A DNA stretch of 64,000 nucleotides. Origin: Thalassotalea sp. 1_MG-2023 (GTDB lineage Bacteria; Pseudomonadota; Gammaproteobacteria; Enterobacterales; Alteromonadaceae). A program made the translations under genes and the position numbers. Positions within the stretch are counted from its first letter, which is position 1. Each line of letters begins with the position of its first letter. The DNA is taken from the NCBI RefSeq assembly GCF_030546745.1, contig NZ_JAUOPD010000011.1, positions 1 through 64,000 of the forward strand. The letters run 5' to 3'. Below the pieces are notes generated by a model. It ran no database searches, was not told the DNA's origin, and worked only from the letters and a program-made list of their open reading frames with translations. Shown here piece after piece: positions 17,315 through 25,589 of this stretch.

Positions 17315-17493
17315 AGCTAAAGCTGCACATTCAATTTTACCCTTAATATCGTAATGCACCACATCAGTGCAAAACATGTATCAACTCAACGCATCTTTAT
17401 ATGTGACATTTAATTTATCTTTATAAATCAATACTCTAATTTATGGTTTAACACTTGCACTGCATCGTTTAGATTAATAAAGACAAGGTATTT

Positions 17494-18378
17494 ATGGCTA
17501 TTCAAACCCCTATTCGCGGCTTAAGATCATTTTGTATCGCCGCTAAATGTTTAAGCTTCAAACATGCTGCTTCACAACTATTTTTAACGCCTTCAGCAGT
17601 GAGTCATCAAATAAAACAGCTTGAAGAACAATTAGGTTTTGAGCTATTTCAACGGCAAACGCGTGCTATCGCGTTAACAAGCGCAGGAAAACAATTTTAT
17701 AGTGCAGTTCATCCGCTTATTTCTGAGCTTGAAAGCACTATTTCAAGTTTCACTCATAATCAACAAAATCAAACTATTACAATCTCAATGCCTGAGTTTT
17801 TTGCCAGTGAGCTTTTTGTACCTAAATTAAGTGACTGGACGGAGAAGTACCCAAATATTAATTTACAACTCGAAACCGTTAAAGCAAGTTCTCCTTCATC
17901 TAGCAATGCTGATTTGTCCATTGTATTAGCTAACGGCGTACCAAACGCCAGCATCGTACAAGAATTATTCCCAATACGTTATGCACCAGCTTGTAATAAA
18001 AAGCTTTATAAACAGTGGGTAAACCATGGAATTGACGCCCTTAAACATGTACCACTGATTTTACATCAGTCAAGACCATGGTCTTGGCATCAATGGGCTG
18101 AAAAAATGAATATTGATGATTTTGATCCAAAACAAATTATTCAATTTGACAGCATGTTTGGTGTCGCAAGAGCCGCACAGCAAGGCATGGGAATTGCGTT
18201 AGTACCTTTGCCGATGAGCAAAACATGGTTTAGTGAAAAGCTACTGATTAAACTTTTCGATCAAGAATTAGTCACAAAAGACAAATATTACTTGATTCAA
18301 CATGAAAACATTGAAGTTGGCAGCGCAATGGATACTTTTGCTAAGTGGGTAGAAAGAAACTTCAATGCCGATCATTAA
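17494..18378 (+). CDS. LysR-family transcriptional regulator (GcvA-like)
   Basis: A 294-residue DNA-binding regulator. The winged helix-turn-helix lies at about residues 10-70 (FKHAASQLFLTPSAVSHQIK, then LGFELFQRQTR). The rest is a periplasmic-binding-protein-like effector domain. The N-terminal pattern, with IRGLRSFCIAAKCLSFKHAA, resembles the GcvA/AmpR branch. The next gene on the strand, 158 bases on, encodes an exported TPR protein that could be its target; the divergent ABC operon on the other side is the alternative. Effector and targets cannot be read from sequence. Confidence 0.93.
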   Translation: MAIQTPIRGLRSFCIAAKCLSFKHAASQLFLTPSAVSHQIKQLEEQLGFELFQRQTRAIALTSAGKQFYSAVHPLISELESTISSFTHNQQNQTITISMPEFFASELFVPKLSDWTEKYPNINLQLETVKASSPSSSNADLSIVLANGVPNASIVQELFPIRYAPACNKKLYKQWVNHGIDALKHVPLILHQSRPWSWHQWAEKMNIDDFDPKQIIQFDSMFGVARAAQQGMGIALVPLPMSKTWFSEKLLIKLFDQELVTKDKYYLIQHENIEVGSAMDTFAKWVERNFNADH

Positions 18379-18536
18379 ATTAGGCAATGCATCACTTCAC
18401 TGACAGATGAATTAAATTCACTTAACGACTGTATTTTTATCGTTTGTCAGTAAAGTCGGTTCCTCTTATTGTTTACCCATCGGTTGCATTTAACGCGCAA
18501 TTGATAAAACACATAAATCAAACAAGAGGATAAATA

Positions 18537-19052
18537 ATGAAATTAACACGCCCAACACTACTATCACTTTCAATGGCAAGTATGCTTGCAACTGCCAGCC
18601 CAAGCGAAACAACCTTAGAAAAATTTAAAATTGCTGTTATTAAGGACAGCACAGGCTCAGCTGAATTAATGCAAGGTGATTATACATCAGGCATGCATAA
18701 GCTAACCTCAGCTAAAGAGGCATCTACGAGTTTCGACATTGATATGGGATTATGTGCCGCAAACTTAAAACACCTTAAATTTGACCAAGCAGAAGAAGCT
18801 TGTTCTGACGCAATCGAAGGAATTGACGCTCATGCAGCAAGAAGCCGCGAAGGTAAATTTATTAAAGCATTAGCGTTAAGTAACCGCGGTATTGTTCGTT
18901 ATTTACAAGACGATAGCTATGGTGCTCTTGAAGATTTTAGCAGTGCGCTTTTACTATCTGATAGCAAGGTGATTAAAGATAACTTAGCGTATTTAAAAGT
19001 AAGCATGAGCAAAAGAACTTTAGGTACTGACACTGTTGAGTTAACAGAATAA
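18537..19052 (+). CDS. Exported tetratricopeptide-like protein
   Basis: A 171-residue protein whose N-terminus MKLTRPTLLSLSMASMLATASP reads as a signal peptide, followed by a mature helical domain. Residues about 45-80 and 105-140 resemble TPR helix pairs, with the second containing KALALSNRGIVRYLQDDSYGALEDFSSALLL. Two Cys (CAANLK, ACSDAIEG) could form a disulfide in the periplasm. A purine-rich site (AAGAGGA) lies 5-6 bases before the ATG. It is followed 13 bases later by a 50-codon ORF with its own strong ribosome binding site. Function unknown; TPR proteins usually bind other proteins. Confidence 0.85.
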   Translation: MKLTRPTLLSLSMASMLATASPSETTLEKFKIAVIKDSTGSAELMQGDYTSGMHKLTSAKEASTSFDIDMGLCAANLKHLKFDQAEEACSDAIEGIDAHAARSREGKFIKALALSNRGIVRYLQDDSYGALEDFSSALLLSDSKVIKDNLAYLKVSMSKRTLGTDTVELTE

Positions 19053-19065
19053 TAAGGAGCATATA

Positions 19066-19218
19066 ATGAAACGCAACATGCTAACAGATTACTTATCAAA
19101 ACAATCGCTATTATTGCATCAATTAACACATTTAAATCTCGCACAATGGGACATTAATGTATTACAGCAAACACAGATAATTAATCAACGACAGAGTGAT
19201 ATAAACGAATGCAACTAA
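19066..19218 (+). CDS. Small hypothetical protein, 50 aa
   Basis: Found by direct reading. The ATG at 19066 is preceded by AAGGAG at optimal distance, and the frame runs 50 codons to TAA at 19216-19218. The product, beginning MKRNMLTDYLSKQS, is hydrophilic and helical with many Gln, Asn and Leu, and has no signal peptide or membrane segment. It starts 13 bases after the TPR gene and ends 11 bases before a good terminator, so its position as the last gene of an operon supports it as real. I do not recognise the family. Confidence 0.7.
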   Translation: MKRNMLTDYLSKQSLLLHQLTHLNLAQWDINVLQQTQIINQRQSDINECN

Positions 19219-19527
19219 TAACCTAATTCGGCGAGAATGAAGCTTAAGTTCTCGCCTCTTCTTTCTAATCCACACACTAGCGTAAAGATGAGTTCTGTCA
19301 ATTAACCAGCGAACATTATAAGTACATTTAGTGAGTGACAACCGCACAACGTTGATGTCTATTTAACGTCACTGACAACGAGCTATTCATAGCAAAACTA
19401 AAAATTATTTTACTGAATTTTTGATTTTAACAAGTATTGCTATCCCCAGTTCAGTTTAGCTACTAGAAAGCATCAGCATAGCTTGCTAGAATCTACGCAT
19501 TTTAAAACCTTAAGAGAACGATGCAAG
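19219..19527. other. Intergenic region between small ORF and YebC-family gene
   Basis: Beyond the terminator at 19230-19266 I see no gene in this stretch. It must hold the promoter of the YebC-type gene at 19528. Short repeats of the AACGTTGATGTC/AACGTCACTGAC kind near 19350-19380 are too weak to call. Confidence 0.4.
19230..19266 (+). terminator. Rho-independent terminator after the LysR/TPR unit
   Basis: GGCGAGAA at 19230-19237 pairs perfectly with TTCTCGCC at 19249-19256 around an 11-base loop, followed by the pyrimidine-rich TCTTCTTTCT. It lies directly after the 50-codon ORF and ends the plus-strand unit. Confidence 0.8.
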
Positions 19528-20259
19528 ATGGGTAGAGCGTTTCAAAACCGTAAAGAATCTATGGCGAAAACCGCCGGACAAAAAACCAAAGTGTATTCTA
19601 AATATGGTAAAGCCATTTACGCTACAGCTAAAAGTGGCGGCAGCGACCCAGACGGAAATCTAGCCTTACGTAGCTTGATTGAAAAAGCCAAAAAAGATCA
19701 GGTGCCTTCACACGTTATTGAGAAAGCAATTGATAAAGCAAGTGGCGCGGGTGGTGAAGATTACTCTGAAGCACGTTATGAAGGTTTCGGCCCTGGTAAC
19801 TGTATGGTGATCATTGATTGTTTAACTGATAACGGCAACCGCACTATTAAAGATGTGCGCCAGTGTTTTACAAAAACACATTCAAAAATTGGCTCTACCG
19901 GTACTGTGTCTCACATGTTTGATCACCAAGCAGTTTTTGCTTTTAAAGGTGAAGACGACGAAGTGGTACTAGAAAACCTAATGATGGCTGATATTGACGT
20001 GACAGATGTTGAATTAGAAGACGGCGTGATCACTGTTTATGCACCACACACTGAGTTTTATAAAATTAAAACTGCATTCGCTGAAACCATGCCAGAGTTT
20101 ACCTTAGAAGTTGAAGAAATCTCATGGGTACCACAAACCTACGTTGACATTACTGAAGAAGAAGATATTGCTAACTTTCAAAAGTTTATGGCCATGTTAG
20201 AAGATTGTGATGATGTTCAACAGGTGTATCACAACGCTGATTTACCAAACGACGCGTAA
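19528..20259 (+). CDS. YebC/PmpR-family protein, YeeN type
   Basis: A 243-residue member of the YebC/TACO1 family. These proteins act as DNA-binding regulators or, in recently characterised members, as translation factors that relieve ribosome stalling. The frame opens at 19483, but the ATG at 19528 gives the family N-terminus [15 protein letters not shown]. It lacks the MAGHSKW start of classical YebC and instead matches the YeeN-type subgroup ([15 protein letters not shown]). Conserved segments include [20 protein letters not shown] and [10 protein letters not shown]. The gene is monocistronic with a strong terminator 21 bases downstream. Confidence 0.92.
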   Translation: MGRAFQNRKESMAKTAGQKTKVYSKYGKAIYATAKSGGSDPDGNLALRSLIEKAKKDQVPSHVIEKAIDKASGAGGEDYSEARYEGFGPGNCMVIIDCLTDNGNRTIKDVRQCFTKTHSKIGSTGTVSHMFDHQAVFAFKGEDDEVVLENLMMADIDVTDVELEDGVITVYAPHTEFYKIKTAFAETMPEFTLEVEEISWVPQTYVDITEEEDIANFQKFMAMLEDCDDVQQVYHNADLPNDA

Positions 20260-20280
20260 ACACTAGTTTTTAAGTAAAGA

Positions 20281-20307
20281 AGCGCCATTTGGCGCTTTTT
20301 CTTTTTT
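20281..20307 (+). terminator. Rho-independent terminator of the YebC-family gene
   Basis: AGCGCCA at 20281-20287 pairs with TGGCGCT at 20290-20296 around a two-base loop, extended by T-runs of five and six separated by a C. It lies between convergent genes, 24 bases before the 3' end of the alcohol dehydrogenase gene. Confidence 0.88.
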
Positions 20308-20330
20308 ACAGTCTGTATATGCTCATCTAT

Positions 20331-21539
20331 TTATACAGGGTTGTTCTTACAAAGCTTATGCAATATTGCTTGGCATTCCATGACACTCATTAATGTTGGC
20401 ACAGGGTAATCACAATAAGCTTCTTTTATTGCTCGGTTTGCTAATAAAGGAATATCTTTTGTACGTAACTGTTCAAAGTAAGTAGGTATATTTAAATGCC
20501 TAAGCAGTGAATTTACTCGCGTTAAAAAGGTATCGGCTTGAAACTTGTTACTCTCGCTTTTTTCACAAAACCCTAAACTGACCGCAAGTTCAGCATACTT
20601 CTCGATAGATTTATGCTTTGAAAACTCAAGTACATGCGGCAATAACACCGCATTCGCTCTGCCATGAGGGATATGATACACCGCACCAAGTTGATGGGCG
20701 ATAGCATGTACATAGCCGATTGAAGCTCTTGTAAAAGCAGCCCCAGCATAATAACTGGCTAACAACATTTCATGCCGTGCGGTTTCGTTTGTACCGTTTT
20801 CATAAGCAAGCGGTAATGAAGTAAAAATACCTTTCAATGCCTGTAAACTATAATATTTTGTTAACCTTGTGGCATGTTTACTAAGATATGATTCAATGGC
20901 ATGCGTAAGAGCATCAACGCCTGTTTCCGCGGTAATTTGTTTGGGTAAGCCAATCGTTAGGACGGGATCTAATAGTGCTACCGCAGGCACTAAACACGGA
21001 TCAATGACAGTAAACTTTTGCTGTTTAGCGACATCCGTTACAACCGCAACCAAGGTTGTTTCTGAGCCTGTTCCCGCAGTAGTTGGAATAGCAATAAAAT
21101 AAGGTAACTTTTTACGCACTCGAAATAAACCACTAAGAGCAGCAATAGATTTATTCTTAACAACGCTGGCGGCTACCCCCTTTGCACAGTCAATCACCGA
21201 GCCTCCACCAAAGGCAATAATGGCGTCACATTGATGTTCAATAAAGCTCCTTTTTCCCTGCTCTACGATTTCAATGGATGGATCTGGTGTGATTTGGTCA
21301 AAAACATGATACTTGATACCTTTTGCGTCTAACAGTTTTAACAGCGGTTTGATTAACCCTAACTGCATTAAGCCATTGTCGGTAGCAATAAAAACGCATG
21401 ACTTTTCATGTCGTTGTAATAATTCAGGAACATCATCTAAATGATTTGACCCAGTCACTAAAGCAGGTAAAGGGATGCGTATCAATTTGTTCGCATATTT
21501 TCGAATAAAAATAATAAAGTGATGCAACCAAGGGTTCAT
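20331..21539 (-). CDS. Iron-containing alcohol dehydrogenase
   Basis: NAD(P)-dependent oxidoreductase of 402 residues of the group III (FucO/AdhB-like) family. The nucleotide-binding segment GGGSVIDCAKG, the PTTAGTGSE block, and the metal ligands are visible: Asp and His in DALTHAIE, then two His in HAIAHQLGAVYHIPHGRANA. The start overlaps the end of the crotonase gene by four bases (ATGA), so they are translationally coupled. It is the last gene of relA-mazG-crotonase-adh. Substrate is unknown; pairing with a crotonase suggests a fatty-acid or alcohol pathway, but this is inference. Confidence 0.94.
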   Translation of the reverse strand: MNPWLHHFIIFIRKYANKLIRIPLPALVTGSNHLDDVPELLQRHEKSCVFIATDNGLMQLGLIKPLLKLLDAKGIKYHVFDQITPDPSIEIVEQGKRSFIEHQCDAIIAFGGGSVIDCAKGVAASVVKNKSIAALSGLFRVRKKLPYFIAIPTTAGTGSETTLVAVVTDVAKQQKFTVIDPCLVPAVALLDPVLTIGLPKQITAETGVDALTHAIESYLSKHATRLTKYYSLQALKGIFTSLPLAYENGTNETARHEMLLASYYAGAAFTRASIGYVHAIAHQLGAVYHIPHGRANAVLLPHVLEFSKHKSIEKYAELAVSLGFCEKSESNKFQADTFLTRVNSLLRHLNIPTYFEQLRTKDIPLLANRAIKEAYCDYPVPTLMSVMECQAILHKLCKNNPV

Positions 21540-22339
21540 GATGATTTGGCCAATTTATTCATTAGCCCTTTAACAGCCTCGATATGCTCAGGGTTATTGT
21601 GACAAATCCCTTGAAAGGCCGCGCATATATCTAGAAAGTCATCTAATTCAGTTCTTTGCGCAATCTGCATTAATCGTTTACTCATGCGCAGCGCATGAGT
21701 CGGTTTATCAGCCATTTCTTTTGCTAATTTTTCGGCTTCATCTTGTAATGAATTGTCAGGCACAACCGATAACACAATACCAAGTTCTTTCGCTTTTTCA
21801 GCATCAATTACTTTGCCTGAGAAGGTTAAATGTGCAGCTTGTTGATAGCCTATAAGCCGTTGCATAAACCAAGCGCCACCATCACCTGGGATAATACCTA
21901 AATTTATGAAAGTTTCGCCAAATTTGGCTCTTTCACTTGCTATTCGAATATCACACATGTTTGCAATATCAAACCCTGCACCGATTGCTGGGCCATTGAC
22001 GGCAGCTATCACCGGTACTTCACAACGGTAGAGTGCTTTAGGAATACGTTGGATACCTTGACGGTAGCGTTGTTCAAGTGTTTCAACATCGCCGGCAAAA
22101 TCACCCACGCGATCAGCCATATCTTTAATATTGCCTCCCGCAGAAAAAGCAGACCCTTCACCTGTGATAATCAATACCGCAATACTCGGTTGACTGTTGA
22201 CCCAATTTACCACTGCAACAATATCATCGGCAATAGCAGTACCCGTTAACGCATTACGCACGTCATGGCGGGCAAACATTAAGGTCGCGATGTTATCGGC
22301 TACCGTTAATTGACAATCGACAAGTTCGGGTTGTTGCAT
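21536..22339 (-). CDS. Crotonase-family enoyl-CoA hydratase/isomerase
   Basis: A 267-residue CoA-binding enzyme of the crotonase fold. The oxyanion-hole segments FSAGGNIKDM and AIGAGFDIANMCDIR are clear. Compared with classical enoyl-CoA hydratase, from memory, the first catalytic Glu (GGGCEL) is replaced by Asp (GAGFDI), and the second Glu position (QPEI) holds Phe (FGETFINLG). An Asp in IPGDGG matches the position of a catalytic Asp in dienoyl-CoA isomerase. Hydratase activity is therefore doubtful, and an isomerase or other reaction is more likely. It lies two bases after mazG and overlaps adh. Confidence 0.9.
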   Translation of the reverse strand: MQQPELVDCQLTVADNIATLMFARHDVRNALTGTAIADDIVAVVNWVNSQPSIAVLIITGEGSAFSAGGNIKDMADRVGDFAGDVETLEQRYRQGIQRIPKALYRCEVPVIAAVNGPAIGAGFDIANMCDIRIASERAKFGETFINLGIIPGDGGAWFMQRLIGYQQAAHLTFSGKVIDAEKAKELGIVLSVVPDNSLQDEAEKLAKEMADKPTHALRMSKRLMQIAQRTELDDFLDICAAFQGICHNNPEHIEAVKGLMNKLAKSS

Positions 22340-22341
22340 GA

Positions 22342-23154
22342 TTAGTCCTTATGTTGTAATTTTTCTTGAGCTTTTGCCTGTTGCCAATATTGTTCAAGCA
22401 TCGCTAAGTCATGGTCAGTAAATGATTTATTAGCACAACTCACTTGTTTTTCTACATGCTGAAATCGTCTGGTGAATTTGGCGTTTGCTTGTCGAAGTAG
22501 CGCTTCTGGATCTTGCTTAGCATGCCGACAGACATTCACCACGGCAAACAATAAGTCGCCAAGCTCTTCAGCAAGCCCTGCTTTGTCACCCGCAAGTTCA
22601 TCTTTTACTTCTTGAATTTCTTCTTCTACTTTTTCAATTACTTGATTTATATCTGGCCAATCAAAACCAACATGCGAACAACGTTTCTGTATTTTTGCAG
22701 CTTGTGACAAAGCAGGTAATGCCTTTGGAATATCCGCAAGAATGCTCAAATTATTTGAGTTGTTTTTTTCAGCACGCTCTTTGGCTTTTTCTTGCTCCCA
22801 GTTTCGTTTAATTTCTTCATCTGAGGTTAAATCACTATCTGAAAATACATGTGGATGACGCCTTATCAACTTCTCACACACTGCAGCGAGCACTGAATCG
22901 AAATCAAATCGTTTTTCTTCTTCACCAAGTTGTGCGTAAAAGACCACTTGGAATAATAAGTCTCCGAGTTCTTTTTCAAGTTCTGTATAATCATGTTGTG
23001 CAATTGCATCCGCAACTTCATAAGCTTCTTCAATCGTATGCGGCACAACGCTTGCGTAAGTTTGTTTAATATCCCATGGGCAGCCTGTATCTGGATCACG
23101 CAATTTAGCCATGATCCAACGTAGTTTTTCTATTGATGGCTTTTCGTTAAGCAT
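22342..23154 (-). CDS. mazG: Nucleoside triphosphate pyrophosphohydrolase MazG
   Basis: Hydrolyses nucleoside triphosphates to monophosphates and pyrophosphate, with a house-cleaning role and an effect on (p)ppGpp levels known in E. coli. The 270 residues contain two tandem MazG repeats, each with metal-binding E-E-x-x-E and E-L-G-D patterns: EEAYEVADAI with ELGDLLFQVV, and VEEEIQEVKDEL with EELGDLLFAVV. The gene is two bases after relA, an association conserved in gammaproteobacteria. Confidence 0.96.
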   Translation of the reverse strand: MLNEKPSIEKLRWIMAKLRDPDTGCPWDIKQTYASVVPHTIEEAYEVADAIAQHDYTELEKELGDLLFQVVFYAQLGEEEKRFDFDSVLAAVCEKLIRRHPHVFSDSDLTSDEEIKRNWEQEKAKERAEKNNSNNLSILADIPKALPALSQAAKIQKRCSHVGFDWPDINQVIEKVEEEIQEVKDELAGDKAGLAEELGDLLFAVVNVCRHAKQDPEALLRQANAKFTRRFQHVEKQVSCANKSFTDHDLAMLEQYWQQAKAQEKLQHKD

Positions 23155-23156
23155 GA

Positions 23157-25352
23157 TTATTTTCTTTTAACCTCTATAACATCATCTAATTGCGAAAATT
23201 TTGCAATGAGCTTTTGCAACCTTTCTTGATGAGAAACTTCTAATTGTATTGTCATAGTTGTGGTATGTTCGTTTCTATCAGATTTTGATTCAAAACCAAT
23301 AATTAACAATCGTTCATTTGCCACAATAGTTGAAATATCTCTAAGTAAACCTTGACGGTCATAAGCTGTGACCAATAAAGAAACCTGATAAGATGTTGAA
23401 TCATGCTCTCCCCATTGAACTTCTACCTCACGTTCGGGGTGCTGCGTTAATAAATGACTAAATTGTTCGCAATCACTTCTATGTATTGAAATACCACGGC
23501 CTTGGGTGATAAACCCTACGATGTCATCACCGGGCACTGGTTGGCAACATTTCGCCATATGAGTCAATAAATTACCGACACCAGACACCGTAATGCCATT
23601 TTTATCCGCTTTAAGTTGCTGATGAGTAGGGCTCTGTTTTACTAAAGATTGTGGATCAATTTCAGAAACACCCTTATGTTTTTCTTCTTGTGCAACGATA
23701 AAATTAACGACTTGCTGTAGCCTAGCATTTCCTGAGCCTATTGAAGCATAAAGCTCTTCAGTGTTATTTACATTAAACCGTTGACAAACCGCTGATAAAT
23801 CGGCTTTTTCACAATTAAACTTTGTTAATTCAAGCTCAAGTTGTTCTTTGCCTAGGCTGATATGTTTATCTCTGTCTTGCAACTTAAAGAAATGTTGCAC
23901 TTTTGCACGAGCTCTAGGCGTGTGTAAGTAATTAAGCGAAGGGTTTAACCAGTCTCTGCTTGGATTAGGGGTCTTACTGGTAAGTATTTCAACTTGGTCG
24001 CCAGTATGTAACTGGTGGGTAAAGGGCACAATTCTGCCAAACACCTTCGCGCCGATACAACAATGCCCAACATTAGAATGAATATAGTAAGCAAAATCTA
24101 ATGGGGTGGCACCTGTAGGTAAGTCAATCACATCGCCATTGGGCGTAAACACATAAATTCGATCTTCAAACACTTGGCTGCGTAGTTCATCAAGAAGTTC
24201 GCCACTTTCGGTAACATCTTCTTGCCATTGTAAAATTTTTCGTAGCCAACTAACTTTTTCATCAAAGCCTGTCGACTTTCCTGACGCTGTACCTTCTTTA
24301 TAACGCCAATGTGCAGCAACACCTAGCTCAGCATCATCATGCATTTGCTTGGTACGTATCTGAATTTCGATTGTTTTGCCTTCTGGGCCATAGACAACCG
24401 TGTGTATAGACTGGTAACCATTGGTTTTTGGTGTGGCGACATAGTCATCAAATTCGTTTGGTAAATGTTTCCAGTTTGTATGTACTATACCAAGCGCGCC
24501 ATAACAATCTTGAAGCTTGTCTACAACAACTCGTACTGCCCTTACATCAAAAAGCTGATCGAAGTCTAACGACTTTTTCTGCATTTTTTTCCAAATACTA
24601 TAAATGTGTTTCGGTCTTCCATAGACTTCACCAATAATGCCAGTTTCAGCTATTTTATGAGTTAAGCTTGCAACAAAATCTACCATGTATTTTTCGCGAT
24701 CTAAGCGTTTTTCATCAAGCAATTTAGCAATTTTCATGTAAGTATTAGGGTGCAAATAGCGAAAAGAAATATCTTCCAGTTCCCATTTTAATTGACCAAT
24801 ACCTAAACGGTTTGCTAACGGAGCATAAATATTCGCAGTTTCTTTGGCAGCAAGTACTCGGTTTTCTTCATCAGCATTTTTAACCAATCGTAAATGCACT
24901 AAACGCTCGGCTAACTTAATAACAACCGCTCGTACATCTTCAACCATGGCAAGTAACATGCGGCGAATATTATCCACTTGATTAACAGAGACATTACTTG
25001 ATTGCGTTTGCTGCAAGGTTTTAATAGCATCCATTTGAGACACGCCTTTGCAAAGTAAGTAAATATCTTTGCTATACGTTTCTTGCACTGTTGATAGCGT
25101 GATCAATTGATATTCTATTAATGGAATAATAATAGCAGCACAAAGTGAGTCTTTATCTAAGTTAAGACTTGCTAAAATTTCAACCATTTCAAGTGCTTTA
25201 GTTTCACATTCATTATGCTGTGAAAATAACGTATAGTGCTGTTGCCACAATAACGCTAGCGCATTTTTTTTCTCAAATGATAATGACAATGTATCTAACC
25301 ATTGTGTAAAGCTCGTGAGAGTCATTTGATGTGATTTACGTACCGAAACCAT
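23157..25352 (-). CDS. relA: GTP pyrophosphokinase RelA
   Basis: Ribosome-associated stringent-response (p)ppGpp synthetase of 731 residues. The N-terminal hydrolase-like region has lost the His-Asp motif (AAIIIPLIEYQ), as in synthetase-only RelA proteins. The synthetase domain spans about 230-390 (VYGRPKHIYSIWKKM, FDVRAVRV, TPKTNGYQSIHT, EIQIRTKQMH). It is followed by the TGS domain (IYVFTPNGDVIDLP), a helical part, a zinc-finger segment (AKCCQPVPGDDIVGF) and a C-terminal ACT domain. It heads the operon relA-mazG-crotonase-adh and is divergent from barA. In E. coli rlmD lies between barA and relA; here it does not. Confidence 0.97.
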   Translation of the reverse strand: MVSVRKSHQMTLTSFTQWLDTLSLSFEKKNALALLWQQHYTLFSQHNECETKALEMVEILASLNLDKDSLCAAIIIPLIEYQLITLSTVQETYSKDIYLLCKGVSQMDAIKTLQQTQSSNVSVNQVDNIRRMLLAMVEDVRAVVIKLAERLVHLRLVKNADEENRVLAAKETANIYAPLANRLGIGQLKWELEDISFRYLHPNTYMKIAKLLDEKRLDREKYMVDFVASLTHKIAETGIIGEVYGRPKHIYSIWKKMQKKSLDFDQLFDVRAVRVVVDKLQDCYGALGIVHTNWKHLPNEFDDYVATPKTNGYQSIHTVVYGPEGKTIEIQIRTKQMHDDAELGVAAHWRYKEGTASGKSTGFDEKVSWLRKILQWQEDVTESGELLDELRSQVFEDRIYVFTPNGDVIDLPTGATPLDFAYYIHSNVGHCCIGAKVFGRIVPFTHQLHTGDQVEILTSKTPNPSRDWLNPSLNYLHTPRARAKVQHFFKLQDRDKHISLGKEQLELELTKFNCEKADLSAVCQRFNVNNTEELYASIGSGNARLQQVVNFIVAQEEKHKGVSEIDPQSLVKQSPTHQQLKADKNGITVSGVGNLLTHMAKCCQPVPGDDIVGFITQGRGISIHRSDCEQFSHLLTQHPEREVEVQWGEHDSTSYQVSLLVTAYDRQGLLRDISTIVANERLLIIGFESKSDRNEHTTTMTIQLEVSHQERLQKLIAKFSQLDDVIEVKRK

Positions 25353-25589
25353 TTTACTTCCATACCTTTAGGTGTTTTATCATGTACATAAGAGCTAAGG
25401 ACAATTTGATTTAGCTAATGAAATTGTTTGTTGACTATGCCATGATACAAAAAATCACACGGAATGTGTGAAAGATTACAGACAAATTATTAGGGCGTGT
25501 TGCTTTGAATGTTTTGAATGTGAATAAATATCATACAACAAAGTAAAACACCTCCTACCTTAGCTAATCGGTTGAACCGTGAATAACTT

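Larger units (their letters stand above)
16982..17493. other. Long intergenic region with orphan terminator
   Basis: This 512-base gap lies between divergent genes (ABC ATPase on minus, LysR regulator on plus). The left part, to about 17170, is very AT-rich and probably holds the promoter of the ABC operon. It includes GTTAATTAA-type direct repeats at about 17150-17170. At 17287-17314 there is a strong plus-strand terminator with no protein gene before it. The remaining part, 17315-17493, should contain the lysR promoter. No protein-coding frame stands out. Confidence 0.6.

Noticed and set aside
25353-25589. Short ATG-started frame of 17 codons between relA and barA
   Set aside because: No ribosome binding site and very short; likely chance in the promoter region.
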